From positions 16,500,093 to 16,564,092 of the forward strand of contig OU744727.1 in NCBI GenBank assembly GCA_916613615.1: DNA of 64,000 nt, given 5' to 3'. The translations under genes were made by a program, and so were the position numbers. The DNA is from Steromphala cineraria. Its lineage: Eukaryota > Mollusca > Gastropoda > Trochida > Trochidae. Position 1 is the stretch's first letter. Each line of letters begins with the position of its first letter. The notes below the pieces were generated by a model. The model made no database searches. It was not told the origin of the DNA and saw only the letters and a program-made list of their open reading frames with translations. Of the stretch, positions 13,090 to 27,767 are shown piece after piece.

Positions 13090-13435
13090 TGTTTAGTGTT
13101 TCGACATATTCATTAGGTGTATGTCAAGGTTATTGCCTTACTCCTTTGCTTTAAGTGTAGTTTTATAGCAGCGAATAGTTTGGGTGTACTTCTCAGAAAA
13201 CAGTTATTTGTGCATGCAGTGTTTGGCATATCCATTTAGAGTTCTGCGGTTTGGTTGTGACCGTACTCCTATAGTTTTACTGTAGTTTATTACAGCGAAG
13301 CGTTTATGTATACCTCTAAGTAAAAGAGTTAAGTATGAAGTGTTTTAGCATATTCATTTTGTGTTCTGCGTCATGGCTGTTAACTAACTCCTTTCCTTTG
13401 AATGAAGTTATATTGCAGCGGTGAGTTTTTGTTCT
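13090..13435. repeat. Degenerate tandem repeat, three units of about 120 bp
   Basis: Each unit contains a form of GTGTTTNRNCATATTCATT (near 13097, 13219 and 13339), then a TTCTGCG or equivalent element, ACTCCTTTGCTTT or a variant, and TTATAGCAGCGAA or a variant. Divergence between units is high, so the array is old. Confidence 0.6.
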
Positions 13436-13598
13436 AAACGTTGACCACAGATAACTAAGTGTTCTCTATCTAGAATCCCGGATATATCTGTAAATATTTG
13501 AAGTGTATTGACGATAAAATGGTCACCCCGTGTTTATATAATTCTGGCCATATATAATACAGAAATTATAATCTAGACACGCGTAGATTTGTATCATT

Positions 13599-13870
13599 AT
13601 TATTATTGTCACTACCACGGCCATTACCACCACTACCACCACTACCACCATCACCACTACCCCTGCAACTAACACCATTACCACCACAACCATTGAAACT
13701 ACTTATACCACAACAACAATTATCGCTCCATGCTTACATCATTTGTATATGTAATTGGATGAACGAAGTTGCTTTTGAAAAAACAACAACAATTACTGCA
13801 ACTACTACCACCACTAGTTTTACTACTACAGCTTCAATTTCTATTACAACTTCTTCTACTGCTTGCTCTG
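13599..13870. repeat. Trinucleotide-rich low-complexity stretch
   Basis: Runs of CCA, ACC, ACT and CAA triplets (for example ACCACCACTACCACCACTAC near 13627) produce a 98-residue open frame of Pro, Leu, Thr and Ile. The bias explains the frame, which has no other sign of coding. Confidence 0.75.
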
Positions 13871-13904
13871 TTAATCGTTTCGACACTTGTCCAGGTGTGT
13901 GATA

Positions 13905-16594
13905 TTTCTATATTTATGTATGGGCAATAACATATACTATACTATATATACCTATTCCCAAGATACCGTGGATAAGACTAAGCAGCAGACTGTGGGACTG
14001 ACTTTCTGCAAACAATTTCGTAGTAGACCCAGGGAACATGTATTGATACACTGATGTGACCATTATATACATCTGGATTCAACGTGTTACATGTACGACA
14101 CGTGTAAGAATCATTCTTTGACCTTTTTCAGTGTTAGCTGCAGTAATATAAAAAGTATGAACATTTTGAAGGACAACGTGATATCGAGTGGACGGATATA
14201 CTGATAGGTATTCATGTATCTCCAAACAGTTATACAATTGAACAAATAATCATGACACAACTTTCTCCAAGAATCATCTTCTCGAAAGATCGAAAGTAGT
14301 TCGAGGAAAACAGACTCAATAGAGTTTTCAATAGATGTAAAATGGTATTCGTGTTCTACTTATACACCCTAGGATTATATACCATTGAACATATGCTACT
14401 TTATCTGAAAGAGTTCCAAATTAATTCAGACATTCCAACAACACAAATAAGAATACCACATGCTATTAATCGTTCCAAGATGTACACCAGAGATGTTCAA
14501 GGAGTCACACTTTGCAATTGACATTTATTTCATTTTGAGCATTCAATATGTTCCTCTGTCGTTTTAATGTCGTTTTAATGTCTGACGTCCTTTGTTATTC
14601 GTTGTTTTGATTTTACAATTTTAGAAAACAAACATGTGTTTTTGCATAGATTGCTTTGCCATGTGAACGGTTGTTTTCAGGAGCAAAAGTGGGTAGTTAC
14701 TTGAAAAATGCTTTTTAGACATACTTGCATTGGTTATGCCGTTTGATAAAGTGCAGTTAAAAAATGATTGAAAATGACATTGAACGGACTTGACTAAAGT
14801 ACAATAATTTGTACTATTGTAGAAATTGTAAGCCAAACTTTAACAATTCTACATGTTGACTATCTAAATGACATGTATCTCATATTGAAGGTTGTAGATT
14901 TTCATAAAATGACTAACAAGCTATCATATGATATGTCAATCATATGAATTAGTTGGAAATCAGATGTTTTCTGATATGTATTTTAAAGCATGTCTTCTTT
15001 ATAGCATGTCTTCAAATTAGTTTTCCATTTTCCTCACACGTTTCTTTTTTTTTATCATTGCATAATAACGTGGAAGAGGACTCTTCAAAATCAAAGTGAC
15101 AAAGCTACAGAGAGTTATTTTGAAAAAAACCCCACCATAATCAATAATGTGGATAAAAACAAGTTTATACGAATGTGACACATGTAACGCCGGGTTTCTA
15201 AATGGAACAAGCGATATTTTGAAACCTCTAAAATGCTTACCAAATTGCATCTGATCCCTTTACATGAGGTAGACCTATAGAAGATAAACATACCTTAAAA
15301 CCCCACTTAACACAAATACAACCGCCTGTCTCACAAAAATAGTAGAACCTACACTGCATGCATCTGGATGGTATAAATACAGGAAGCTATAAGAACAAAG
15401 ACAGAAACATGCTGAGATGGAACACGAGAATGGCAAATACTTGCAAGGTGTGTTTACATATTCCTGGGTCATCATCTCAAATACCTTTATATCAGAAGCC
15501 GTGTATTGATACACAAAGGCAACCGCCTAGTGTATTGACAGAGAAAGTAAATAGTTGATTGATATAACAAAGCGTTATTAAAACAAAAAGATAATATAAA
15601 ATACCCATCTCGGTACCTATATTCTCATACTTTTATACAAGGCCGATTGTAAAGGATTTAAAGGTTGTGTATTCCTTAGTAATAGTTGATTTCCATTACA
15701 TAAATTTATCAAAACCAAACGTTTTCCCGTCTTTTATATAGAAGCGATTGTAAACTGTATGTGTTTCCTGAAAACATGCTGAGTCAACACAGATAAAAGG
15801 TAAATATTTGTAATAGAACCGTAACTAGATCGATTTCAGATATTTTAAGTTGACTCAATGTCAAATTGCTAATCTTTTTTTAATAAATCCAAAAAGTTGC
15901 CATATAGCATTTTAGTCCATCTTTGAAATATGATTTTGTGTTGCAAAATCCTTTTTGAAAATAGTACATACCAAAAATACATATCTTTTACTGACTCGTA
16001 AATCATTTAAGTAATTGGGCTAACTACATATTTGCCAATATTCATTTATAGGAAAGTTGATGCACAGAAAAATATGGTCAATACAGGTATAGGTAGACAT
16101 CGTGACATTTTTGGGATTATGAATAAAACGTTTTGTTTGAAACATCTTTTTTTTTACAATAGGATTCCAACATCATTTTCCTACCTACTCAGTCACTGAA
16201 GCAAGATTACTAAGATCCTAAATTCATTCAGCTCTCAGTGCACTAAGAGGTAAGGTGAACACAGATTGGGCTGTCAGTCTTCTAGATACGTGAAACAGCA
16301 GGAAGTGGCAGCTTTGTTTATGTTACAGAATGTACCAAATTGTGTTAGTAGTATTTTGTGTTGTTAAATAGTTTGTCACAACTGTTTCCATTTTTCATTC
16401 CAAAGGGTAAGATTACTTTGCTTTGAAGTTTGTTCCAGTTCCTTCTTTATTGTCTTTAACATGATGTTCTTATACCAAATAAAAATCTCGTATTCTTAAT
16501 TATGTATATGTAAAGTAGTTATTCTTTATTCAAAGGTTTCGGATTACTTTAAATTAATTCCATATACTTTTTTTAAAATCGTGTGTTCGTATGT
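13905..16594. other. Intergenic interval, no gene recognised
   Basis: AT-rich sequence. A tiny local duplication of GTCGTTTTAAT lies at 14558-14580. Open frames are under 80 codons and unrecognised. Confidence 0.4.
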
Positions 16595-16959
16595 TTAAAG
16601 GGGCAGTAGCACGTTTTTAGGGGGAATATAAGGTGATGTCAGGAAAATGAAAATAAATGGTTCCAGTTGAAATACTTTGTATTGAAGCTAAATTGAGCAG
16701 TAATAATTCAAACATATAACATAGAGTTTAGCCATGCGATTAATTTTTCCTACACAAAATGAATTAAAGGTGTTCACACAAAAATGGCCGCCAATGAATT
16801 TAGTGTTAATCTTCATACTTTGTCCTCTGACTATGGATGATTGGCTTGTGTAATGAGATTTTTAACACTGTCAATATAGTACATTTAGCATTAACTTACA
16901 ATTATCAGTGAAATATTTGAAATATAAAATTATCAAAAAACGTGCTACTGCCCCTTTAA
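16595..16959 (+). mobile_element. TTAA-flanked MITE, copy 1 (365 bp)
   Basis: The ends are inverted repeats, TTAAAGGGGCAGTAGCACG on the left and CGTGCTACTGCCCCTTTAA on the right. The interior is about 330 bp of non-coding AT-rich sequence shared with the copies at 24996, 28955 and 54595; an internal landmark is AATGGCCGCCAATGAATTTA. All four copies start and end with TTAA. That fits either a TTAA target duplication, as in piggyBac-type elements, or a longer terminal repeat that includes these bases. No transposase is encoded. Confidence 0.85.
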
Positions 16960-17220
16960 GACATTTATTAATTATTCAAAAGGTTGAAATTTCTTAACTT
17001 TGAAGTCTATTTCCCTTCCTCTCCTCGTCTTTCACCGTAATTCTTCAAAGTCGCGCAATCTGAACCATGTCATTGGTAGTTCTGTTGACATGGTAATGTT
17101 GTTAAAAGAACAGTCCTAACGGGGTATTGTTTGTGGAATCAAAATTCAAGAGTCATTCCCTATTTATACTTATATACATGTATGATTATAATATTATTTT
17201 AACACACTGATTTTCATATA

Positions 17221-17796
17221 CACTCAGGGGCAAAAGAAACGATACCATATAAAATGCATGATAGGTTAATCTACGATTGAAAGTTACGGCTGAAACAGGG
17301 TTAATTCATGTATTCAAGAGCTAACTGAACTAAGTTTTTAATTTCAGAGCTATATCTGTTAACGCTTTAGAAATACAAGCCTTTCAAAAAACGCTGTTAA
17401 AAAATCTCCTTAACTAGACGAGATAGGATAGTGAAAATGGCCCCTTTTCTTGTTTTTAAACCAAAATACAGGCAAAATGCGTGAACAAATTAACTTATAC
17501 AAGGGTTATTTATATTGATAACATCTTAGATTTTATAGATTTTTAAACTTCATAATTATTTTATTCCAATTCCAAAGATAATGACCAAAAATAACATCGA
17601 AAAAGCTGTTTTTTGACCCCTCGTGTATTTGAACAGTCATACAATTATAAGTATTATACTTTGATGTTTGAAATTGTGAGTACTTCTTCACAACTGATGT
17701 GCCTATCACAAGGGCTCGTAGTCGCATTTCATTTACAACAGGATTTTGTTTTGTACTCTTTTGAAAAGTTGGTATCGTTTCTTTTGCCCCTGAGTG
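17221..17796. mobile_element. TA-flanked MITE of Tc1/mariner type (576 bp)
   Basis: The left end CACTCAGGGGCAAAAGAAAC continues as GATACCA and is mirrored at the right end as TGGTATCG and TTTCTTTTGCCCCTGAGTG. TA dinucleotides flank both ends (17219-17220 and 17797-17798). Terminal repeats of about 27 bp with a TA duplication are the hallmark of the Tc1/mariner superfamily. Interior frames are under 70 codons and show no DDE transposase, so the element is non-autonomous. Confidence 0.85.
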
Positions 17797-17798
17797 TA

Positions 17799-20700
17799 TG
17801 TTAGTGAGGGTAACATATTAGTTGAATAGATGCATCACTGAGTCCTCTTGAATTTCGTTTCCACACAAAATACCCTGATATAGAACTTTTCCTTTAAATA
17901 GATTGCAAAAACTGTGTCCATAACTTCTTTGGTAGGTATTCATAGCTTCAGAGCGTAGTGGAGTGACGTTGTAACGTTTAAGCGATCTTGAAGATCTACC
18001 ATAAACTAGGATCGCATTGTTTTAATTTGTAGCCTAACCGAGGTTGAATGTAAATATGCCATAGGGTCATTCTACATATAGCAAAGTATCTTGTGAAAAA
18101 GAGACCAATTTCATTCTAGTTCATGCAATGTTCACGAAAACATCAATGTAAAATTAGTTTTCACATTTCCCCAAAACCGACTTGACTAGTAAATATTTTG
18201 GTTTCCCCTGACCCAGTGAGAATGTTTACAAAAGGGATTTGTCCCATAATGGACATATGGACTTGATATGTTACACTGGCTGGATGACCTTACCCCGATA
18301 GCGTGAACCATTGTAAACAGTACAAGTCTTGGGATCGAAAACAGTAGAAGAACAAGCATAACCTTACTCGGGTAAGTAATGCAGTTAGACAAATATTGAT
18401 GCGCTAGATCAAATGGTTCATCACTTATTATATTTCTCATGTCGTTTGCATCAATTTTCAGATATGACGTGCATTCTTTACCTTACTATAGAATTTCAAA
18501 CCGTACCGCTCCCGTCATTTGTACATAACATGGTTACACATTCATTTAGTTATGAAAAGTTAACACGGTTGTTAATCATCATGTAAGAAAAGCAACGTTC
18601 TCTTTATACAACTTCTGTACTTGCTCTGTTTTCTTAGGATGGTTTCATCAAGGAATAATAACTTCCTGTACTCGTATTTGTTCACTTTAAAAAAAATGTT
18701 TTTCAAAGGATCTGGATTACATGTATGCCAATTACAGATGACCTTCGAGGCCCATAAATAACGCCTTCGCTTTACTATCGATCCATAGGTTATTGGATCG
18801 CATGTATTCTGCATCAGACCTTGGCGATGACAACATCTCAAGATTTTCTCTCTTTTTCTTTCCTAAGTAAAGGGTTTATCCATATTTGTTGTGTGGGACT
18901 TGCCATATGTTTATCTCATATACTTCCTTTCATGAAAAACTTTATTTGCTTTTTATTCCTTTTAGATAATTGGACACCTTCTCTGTCATTTTTTGTCTAA
19001 TTATATTGCAAACGTAGATTATATTTGCTTTTTTAATTTCTTACTTTGTTTTCAATATGTGCTACGCATTCATCTTAGATTGCAGAATCCATTTTCCCTA
19101 GCAATGTTTGCACACAATGAAATGATCATCACAGATTTAGCTGTCAATCCATAAATTCAGCAGATAATCGTGTCAGTTAAACTCATCTTAACAGAAAGTG
19201 TTGAATTCAGTTTGGTTTCTTTTTTTAGTTTTTAAGATCGATCTTAACATTGTCTTGACTGGATTCAAAGTCAATCATGAACCAATATTTACAGAGTACA
19301 GATCAACAAAAATTAATCATACCGCATTTTGAAACCACACAATGAAGCTTTGAATGTTCGTCGTTCCACTAGTTGAGCCTGTTTCGCTTGTTATAGCACA
19401 CTGTGCTTTTCTTAATGTCACGCAAATTGCTTGTAATCAGAAAATATATGATATAATATACACCAAAAATGAAATCTTTTAAAAAACCTATAGAACTTTT
19501 TTTGAGCTTTGTTTGTTGTCTAGAAATTACGATAATGGGGAATGGATGACTTCTTTCTGTTTACCACGTGAAAAACCTATTTGATTTAAGCGCTGTTGAT
19601 TAATACTTTCATTTAGATCTACTTGTATATGAATTAAATACATATGATATGAGAATATTATCTTGTCCAAGTGAAACAAAAAAAATCATGTATACAATAA
19701 TTGTCAACTGATGAATTTAATCATAGACTGAAATATTGTACACAAACGTGTGTGTCAAATAGTAACTTCCTGGTCGTCATTACACTTACACATACACAAG
19801 CTAAAAGAGACATTCATATTAGTGAATATGGTTATAACAATTGCTCAACATATATTTGAAGATCACAATAACCAAAAAAGCCATAGTCTTGTATCGAAAC
19901 ATGTTGAATGGTTAAGAACAAAAGAAGATTCGCATAAGAAGTTGATCAATTTCGCCCTGTGAAGATTTATCAGCCAGGACAATGCACTTTCTGTTGCTGC
20001 TTGAGCGCTTCTTAAACTCGTTTGTCTCAAGTGCTTGAAGAAATCGATTCCCACTGCTTTCATGGCAGTTGGTCCTGCTTATTGTCTCTTGTCTCCTTAT
20101 GGGGAGATACTTGGAGAATTGTTGTAGAATGTCTCCTACACAATAAACTCAAGAGCAAAAGCCTTACTCCCTCACTCACATATCTTTTACCTTAAATTCC
20201 GCCATCACTCAAGTGAAATTGTTTTTCCTGTTTTTGTCGGGTTCTGCTTAGAAAGACTCAAATAAAACAAATGACTGGGAAAAAAATGATGTTGATGTTT
20301 TCGTATAGATAGGAATTATAGACACTGAATCTGACTGAAACTGACAACATAGATGAACAAAGTTTTGTAATCTCTAAAACCTAAAATTGAAACTTATCAT
20401 TGTTACAAGCTGAACCTCCAACAGTTTTTTAAGCCTGGTTAATGTTTGCTACCAAGAAACAAAATGCTGAGTTTTGAAAAAAATACTAGCCAAGACGTTA
20501 TTCTAAACCACTGACAAGAATCATAGAAAGAACGTTAAATGCTTCTAACTCTACTAAGAGTGGAGACACGATGAGAAATGCACCTTGAATTTGGATGGTA
20601 GATATTGTAAACTTGCACTGCGACTGTGGTCTGTGTACACAAACAAGTGTGCGAGGTTGGGATGTAAGGTGATGATGGTGGTGGGGGATGGGGGGTTTTG

Positions 20701-23700
20701 GGTTGAATAACTGTTAATAATCAATGTAAGCCATCGCCCACATACCTCCTAGATAATGCAATGTATCTCTACATGAAAATAGCAAGATTTTCGGGATATA
20801 TATTTTTTATTCACTGATTATCACGACGTTTCGACGAACAGACTGATTCTGTTGTTATCCCCCAACCCCCAAGCCCTCCTTAAGAAGGAGTAAGCCGTGA
20901 CAGATTTGCTTTTCATATCATTTATATAATTCTTTGTGCAAGACATCAGTAAAATTTATCAAAATTACTTGTACATATATATATTATGCTTATCTTGGTA
21001 ACCTTGGTAACAAAGATGGTCGTAAGGGTCTAAGTAAAATAAGATGAAACATGTTCTTAGTAAAAGATGTTGAATTTCAGTATGATGCAGTAAGAAAAAA
21101 GGAATGTCCTTCAGAACAATCTTACCTATATGCAAAGCGATTCTTGTAACATATGTATTGCACGTCTATTGCTTGCAATTGGATTATAAGAAGCTATTCC
21201 TTTTGGCAATTCACTTTCTTGCGAATCTCTTCTTATCTTACAACAAGCCTACATTAATTTCTTTGTCTGTTTAAAACTTGATTTCAAATCTTTCTTTCAT
21301 GCAATGCGCAAATCAAATTTACTTTCTTAGACTTCAATGATAACCAATCAGTGTTAAGCCTGGTTTCACGACCGTCATAGTGCAACATAGAATGTACAAA
21401 GGTTCAAAACCAAAATTAAGCCTAAGAAATATTCAAAATCGCTAGTTTAGGCTTTTCATATAATTATGTAGGACCTAGACTGTATAAAGGCTCAAATTCA
21501 ACACACGCACCTTAAGCAGGACTAGTAAGTTTTAGTACACAGAAGACACATTTGAACTTGTAGTATAAAAATTTAAGTCTGTTAACTATTGTTGTTATAA
21601 ATATATGTCGTTTCTCTTTCTCAGCTTGCACTGAAACGAGGGGTCGTACTTGATTAGTATGCCAGTAGGTGAGGCATACGTAACAGGTTCCCCTGACAGA
21701 TTGATGGATTGCTTTGAGCTACAGACATCTTTGTTATAGTGTAGCGTTCTTCATTGTGTTCTGTTATTTCTTCTTATCCCAAACAAATTACATGGAATTC
21801 ATTGTATGTGGACCAATCTAGTTAACAGCCTAGGGTGTAACTTTTTCGTTGATATTCTAATATCAAGATCTCTTCCATTTAAGTGGTAAATCTAATTGTA
21901 ATTCATTAGTTGAAAATCTCATTCCTTAAGCAACCAAAACCAAACCAAGTAACAAAATTGCAAATGAGTTAAAATAGAATATTGTATGATTTACTATTTC
22001 TGTGACTTGAATCTGTAAAGAATTAAATATTCTATGATTTTTCAAGACTGCAACTCACATAAAGTAAACTATTCTCTATTTTCATCTTTGTCTCACTACA
22101 CTTACAATGGCTATATTTTATCCTCCCTTTAACCTTGAATATACGAATGAATGAAATTAAAAGTTCTAAAATCCTTGTCATTTATTTCTATAAGCTAAGA
22201 AATAAAACTATTATAATGTATATCAAATGCTGACATGTTTTTAAGAGGCATTGCTTTTCCTGAAAGTATTGTCTTCTATTTCACAAATCTATGTAAAGGA
22301 TCTGAAGTCAATACATGTTTATACAATTCTTTAATATAAATGTATTATTAAAAGTGATTTTTAAAAACCCGAAGGTGAAATATTTTTATGCTTTCATAAA
22401 TTTTATTAACACTAACTTTAAGAGCCGAACACATTAAAGCACATTAAAAAACGTATGCAAACAATGTAGTTACAAATATACAAATGTAATACTCTTTCTA
22501 TTTAATAACCATTGCAATTAATACAAGAAGCTTCAAATACAAGATATAGTGGTCCCAGACACTAGTGTTGAGAGTTAATCCTCCCCCGCTTTTAAAATAA
22601 GTTCAGAAAGGCAAACGTGTAAAAAACATTTGAAAAAATGAAATGCTTTGAGTTTCACGGTTTTGGAGAAAAAAGTTAATTTACGATGACAGCAGCTTAT
22701 CTTTCTGTTCAAGTGAGGTAATGTATTTGGGGAAACAGACTATAGCCCAGCACAGCTCTAAAGAAGATAACGCCACAGATTCGGGACACGATGTTTGTAG
22801 GACCTGTGTGTGCAATATTGGGCGCTTTGTTGCACTTGTAAATCTTACTTTTTAACACTCGTGTAGGAACCACAATGATGGACACATTAATATAGGACTC
22901 TTACAGGCTTTACATGCTGGTTGGGGTGATGAAATCAGTGAGAGGATTCACCTGAGAACGAGATCAAAGGGATTTAACGTTGAAACCAGGTAAGAACATT
23001 TGCATTGCTATAAACGTGTAAAAGGGATATAATATAATCTTTTAAGTACTTTTATTACTAGTTTTCGAATTCATGAATAATTCACTGTTTATGATACATG
23101 CGGTTGGGACTTTAAATTATCACTTAAGGCTTCTGCATATGATTTATTCCAACAGAGACTTGATATGGTCGCTGTATATTCTATTGGATCCATCAAATGT
23201 TATATACAGTTATCATCATAACCTATTTTCAAATATTTCAACTCAAATAAAACATCTTTAAAAGTTTTCATGAAAACCTTTAAGTGTTCAAACAATGGTA
23301 TGTATGGACCCATTTGATGGGGAATCAACTGTCAGTTTTTTAAATAAGTATCTGTGCAAAGATGTTTTACGTATGCACCGATCGTGACCTAAAGTCAAAG
23401 TAAGCCACTTGTTATATCTTCACATACGATGACTATTTAGCTGTCAATATTCTCAAACATTTGCATGTACACATCATTGCGAAAACATTGAAGTTTCTGT
23501 TAGTTAAACTATCCGTTAATAGCTCGAATGTACTGGTTCAACGATTTTTAAGCCTATTCACTGAACTTAAAACTTTCTACTATCACACAACCTCAACGTA
23601 AACTTACACGTGTGTAACGATGTTGTAAATACTAGAAATAGGCTTTGCATGTAAAAGGAAACTCCAGAGAAATGAATATTTAAAAAAAATCAAATACATA

Positions 23701-24995
23701 TTTTTCTTGAGACCATCAATCTCGGGTACGGGAGAAAAGAGGATAATAAACACGGGGATAATCAACTGGGATAGAATAAACCATCGTGTTTGATAAGTTG
23801 AAAGTAAATTTTCATGATTATGGAAAATACCATATTCAACGGTTTGGCAGAAACGTTATCAGCCAATGATGGATTGATATTCTATTCTCCAACTTTAAAG
23901 ATAATGCAGATGGTTCCACCTTACTTGCAAAGAAATGGCAACGAGTTTTGTCGGGGAGAAAATTACTTTGTGATTAAAGAGGGGTTGCACAAGAGACTGG
24001 GATCTTGGTTGAGATTTATTGTTAACAGCTTTGGCGGATCTGCAGGTTGAAAAAGGTTTTCAAACTTTTCCATTGCACTCATTGCACTGATATAGACGCT
24101 ATTTATCCGAAAGGGTAAACACTTATGATTATCATATGTTATTTAACTATTTTATTTATTTTTAAAAGGGACGAAGGAAAATACAAATTTCAAAGACATG
24201 CTAGATCGAGATTTGTTTTACATGAACAACAGTCTTTTGGTAGGACCAATTGATACATAAACTGTAGATGCGCTTTAAATCTTTTTTCTTTAGAAACAAT
24301 TTTTAATATAATCGCCAATATTTGTTGTCTAAGTGTCAATATTGAAACTAGGCATATGATACACAAGATTTGAAACCTTAAAGAATAAAAATGTGATTTC
24401 AGGATTTGATATTTTTAACAACGAATTTAAGTTGATTACACAGATTCGCAAATTGATCTTGTTTAGAACTCCATAGCATTTAATGTACTTTCACTTTTAA
24501 TGAGAGAACATGACCTGAACTCATCAAGAGATTATTTTAGAGATAAGCTTTTGACACGATTTACATCTTATAACGTTGAATCCTTAAGAAGTCTATTTTG
24601 ACAGGTCAAATGTTTCACATGATGTCTGATGCTCGAATCTGACAGCGATATGGGATGTTTACATTGTGATAATGCTGTCTACAACAGATAACACGTGTGA
24701 CACTGCAGTTGGGTGCATTGGTTAAATCCCTTTATATAAATATAGTTAGTATCAAGGATCCCAAGCCATGCATCTTAAACGTCTTCTCCAAACACTGATT
24801 ATGTTCAATGTGTCAAGTAGTCGGTATGGCTTTAGTTCTAGATTTTCTTGGTTTGTAATCACTATTTCTGTTATAAATGTAAAGGTATAAATGGGAGGTA
24901 CTGCTTTATGATGCAAGTCCATGAAATCGGTCAGAAAACCTTTTCTTATCCTTGCGTTCATTTATGTAATCATATCGTTTCCAGTTAGTCTATTC
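17799..24995. other. Long intergenic interval, no gene recognised
   Basis: About 7 kb of AT-rich DNA without an open frame above 90 codons and without a protein family I can recognise. A G-rich run (GGTGGTGGGGGATGGGGGG) lies at about 20677-20697. Isolated 5' exons of the downstream gene cannot be excluded by eye. Confidence 0.4.
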
Positions 24996-25408
24996 TTAAA
25001 GGGGCAGGGACACGTTTTTAAGGGGAATATAAGGTGATGTTAGGAAGATGAAAATAAATGGTAAAATAAATTGACAGACAATGTATTTTAACTAAATTAA
25101 TCAGTAATAAATCAAATATATAATGTAAAGTCGGTCATCCATGCGATTCCTTTTTCTTACACAGAATGAATTAAAGGTGTTCACATAAAAATGGCAGCCA
25201 ATGAATTTAATGTGACTTGTTATAATTTGTTCTCTGACTATGGATGATTGACTTGTGTAATGAGATTTAGCATTAACGTATAATTATCAATGAAACATTT
25301 GGATGATTGGTTGGTGTTTTTAGATTTTTGAAACTATCAAAATAATACATTTAGCATTAACGTACAATTATCATTTTTTTTCAAAAAAACGTGCTACTGC
25401 CCCTTTAA
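24996..25408 (+). mobile_element. TTAA-flanked MITE, copy 2 (413 bp)
   Basis: It has the same ends as copy 1, with one or two substitutions (GGGGCAGGGACACG on the left), and the same orientation. It is about 50 bp longer because a segment around GGATGATTG and CATTTAGCATTAACGTA is duplicated inside it (about 25240-25370). Confidence 0.85.
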
Positions 25409-27574
25409 GAATGGAAGATTTGTAAAATATTAGAATGGCACTGTGTCGGTACAATAGTCTTACACAATAGAAGTACACAATTTAAAACTTAAATGCAATT
25501 ACATTACTAATTCTCCAATACTGTAATTAACGTGAAATATACTAGATTGTATTTCTGAGTCAAAATTTATGTATTTCAAATTCCAGCATTCAAGTTCCAC
25601 TATTTAGAATGTATATATGTATCTACCAGGTACACGGTTGTGTTCAATGTGTTGATACATATATGTGTACAGGTACCCACATGCAAAGTATAATCAATTG
25701 TAGGACAACACAGATAAGATAAAAGCATTAGAAAAAAAACGTCAACTCTGTAATACATACGTGTTTTATGATTGTCTCCCTATTAGGACTCTTTCAGTTG
25801 TCTTGCATACTTATTTTAAAATAATCAGTAAATCAACGAAGGAGACGAAGGTAAAGAGAGCATTGTATGTGCGTTTGAGCATGCTTTTTTTCATGAGGGT
25901 TGAAGACAATTGTCTTATAATATCTATCATTGAAGTAAAGGCTATTTGATGAGATTGTTAAATTATTAGACGACTCTACGGTATTTGGTGTTTATTTACA
26001 AAAGTCACTTATATAAACGTTACCGTTACAGGTCATGCTTTGTGCTTCATCTTTACGGGGAAGAGATAAAACAATCGAAAACAAAACACGGCGCATGTTG
26101 TTATCTCAATACTGTATTATTTTGAAGATAGTGTTGTTACCAGGTCATTGCATCATTATAAACATATACATATATATAAAGGTGAGGCTAAGCTCAATTC
26201 AAATCCTGTTGTAGGTAAAGTTTAATGGTTTCACTGATTGATGACGTCGGAAAATTGATAAAGTTCTAAGACAAGTAAAGCAAACGTGGAAAGTAAAGGA
26301 CAAATGTTAATACGAAAAAGGTACAGTGTTTTGAGCTAGTGCTTGAATGTTTGTATGTTTCAAGTACTATGATACTATAATAAGTTCACTTGTCTTGCAT
26401 TTATTGTCATACTTTGTCATTTTGAAATGAATTTAGTTCTAAGACAACTAAAGCAAACATGGAAATTAAAGGACAAATGTTGATAAGAAAAAGGTACAGT
26501 GTTTTTTGTACGGACGATTGAGTATGAACTATCAAAATAGTACACTGAGAATGGAATCATTTTGTAAAGAAACATTTTCAGACAACTTCATGTTGTGCTG
26601 TAACAACGCGACGATTGAACTCTTTGACAGTGTCAAAGCTAACATATCGTTAAACGGTAAATGACCCTATGTCCTGTACATACTGAACAATCTCTGTGTA
26701 GTTTTGCTCTTATAGGAGGTTTTTCGAGAGGTTGATTTTTGGTTGATTTCGTTGATCTGAATACATGTATATTAAAAATGTGTTCTTATATTTGGGAAAA
26801 GGAATTATTATTAAATAATTTTTCCATGTTTAAACATGTTTTTCTCTTTAAGTGTTTTTTTGTTTAAGCGTGAATTGAATACACCAACACTTATTCGTTT
26901 TCCAGATTATAGCGGCCTTTATACCGATAGTCATTAGATTGTACATCCATCTACTGCATGACTGAAATAGACGCTGTGCACTCTGTTATAAACCCATTTT
27001 GTTCGTATTTTATGAATACTTACAAAGTGTTAATTTAGCATTGGATTTGATTTGAAACTGCATGATTTTTTAGCTTTCAGGTTGAGTAAAGTCTTCTTCT
27101 GACACCAAATATCTACCAAGCGCCTTTTTTTATTACACCGGTTCATGTTAATGTTCTTAAGATTTTGAGTTTTATTTCTTCATTCCTTACTGATTATAGC
27201 ATTTCACTTAAATACATCAACATTTTTGATTTTTAGTTTTAGATGTCTCCTCTTTATTCTTGATATCCATCAGTACCCACGTTCCTACTAACTTTGTTAT
27301 ACAGGCATTAGATTCGTATCATGAAGTAAAATCTTGAATAACAATCTGTTATTGTATTATGTACGTGTTGGTAGATGCAATGCAAAGTCTGTATATTCAC
27401 GTCCTATCAGTTTCTCTGCATGCGGTTATCTGGTTGTATTGTGCTAGCATTTCCTGAAGGAAGACGATCTGAATCCACTGGTAGGAATCTGACCTCCCAG
27501 GTCAGAGACAGTCTGACATAGTTCTGAAAGGTGGTCTTACAGCTTCAAGGATATCGCACTTATGTTATTATTTA
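25409..27574. other. Intergenic interval with a short direct repeat
   Basis: No gene is recognised. A segment of about 70 bp at 26262-26332 (AGTTCTAAGACAAGTAAAGC through GGTACAGTGTTTT) recurs at 26435-26505 with few changes. The rest is AT-rich and featureless. Confidence 0.5.
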
Positions 27575-27767
27575 GGATGTTTTGAAGGATCATTTGAGAT
27601 GTTTTGTAGGATTATTTTGGATGTTTTGTAGTATCATTTGGGATGTTTTGTAGGATCATTTGGGATGTTTTGAAGGATCATTTCGGAGGTTTTGTAGGGT
27701 TCTTTGGGATGTTTTGTAGGATCATTTTGGATGTTTTGGAGGATTCTTTGGGATGTTTTGTAGGAAT
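27575..27767. repeat. Minisatellite, about eight units of 22-24 bp
   Basis: The unit is close to GGATGTTTTGTAGGATCATTTG, repeated with single-base changes in tandem. All bases of the interval belong to the array. Confidence 0.9.

Noticed and set aside
27575..27767. CRISPR-like array
   Set aside because: The units are contiguous with no unique spacers, and the genome is eukaryotic. It is a minisatellite.
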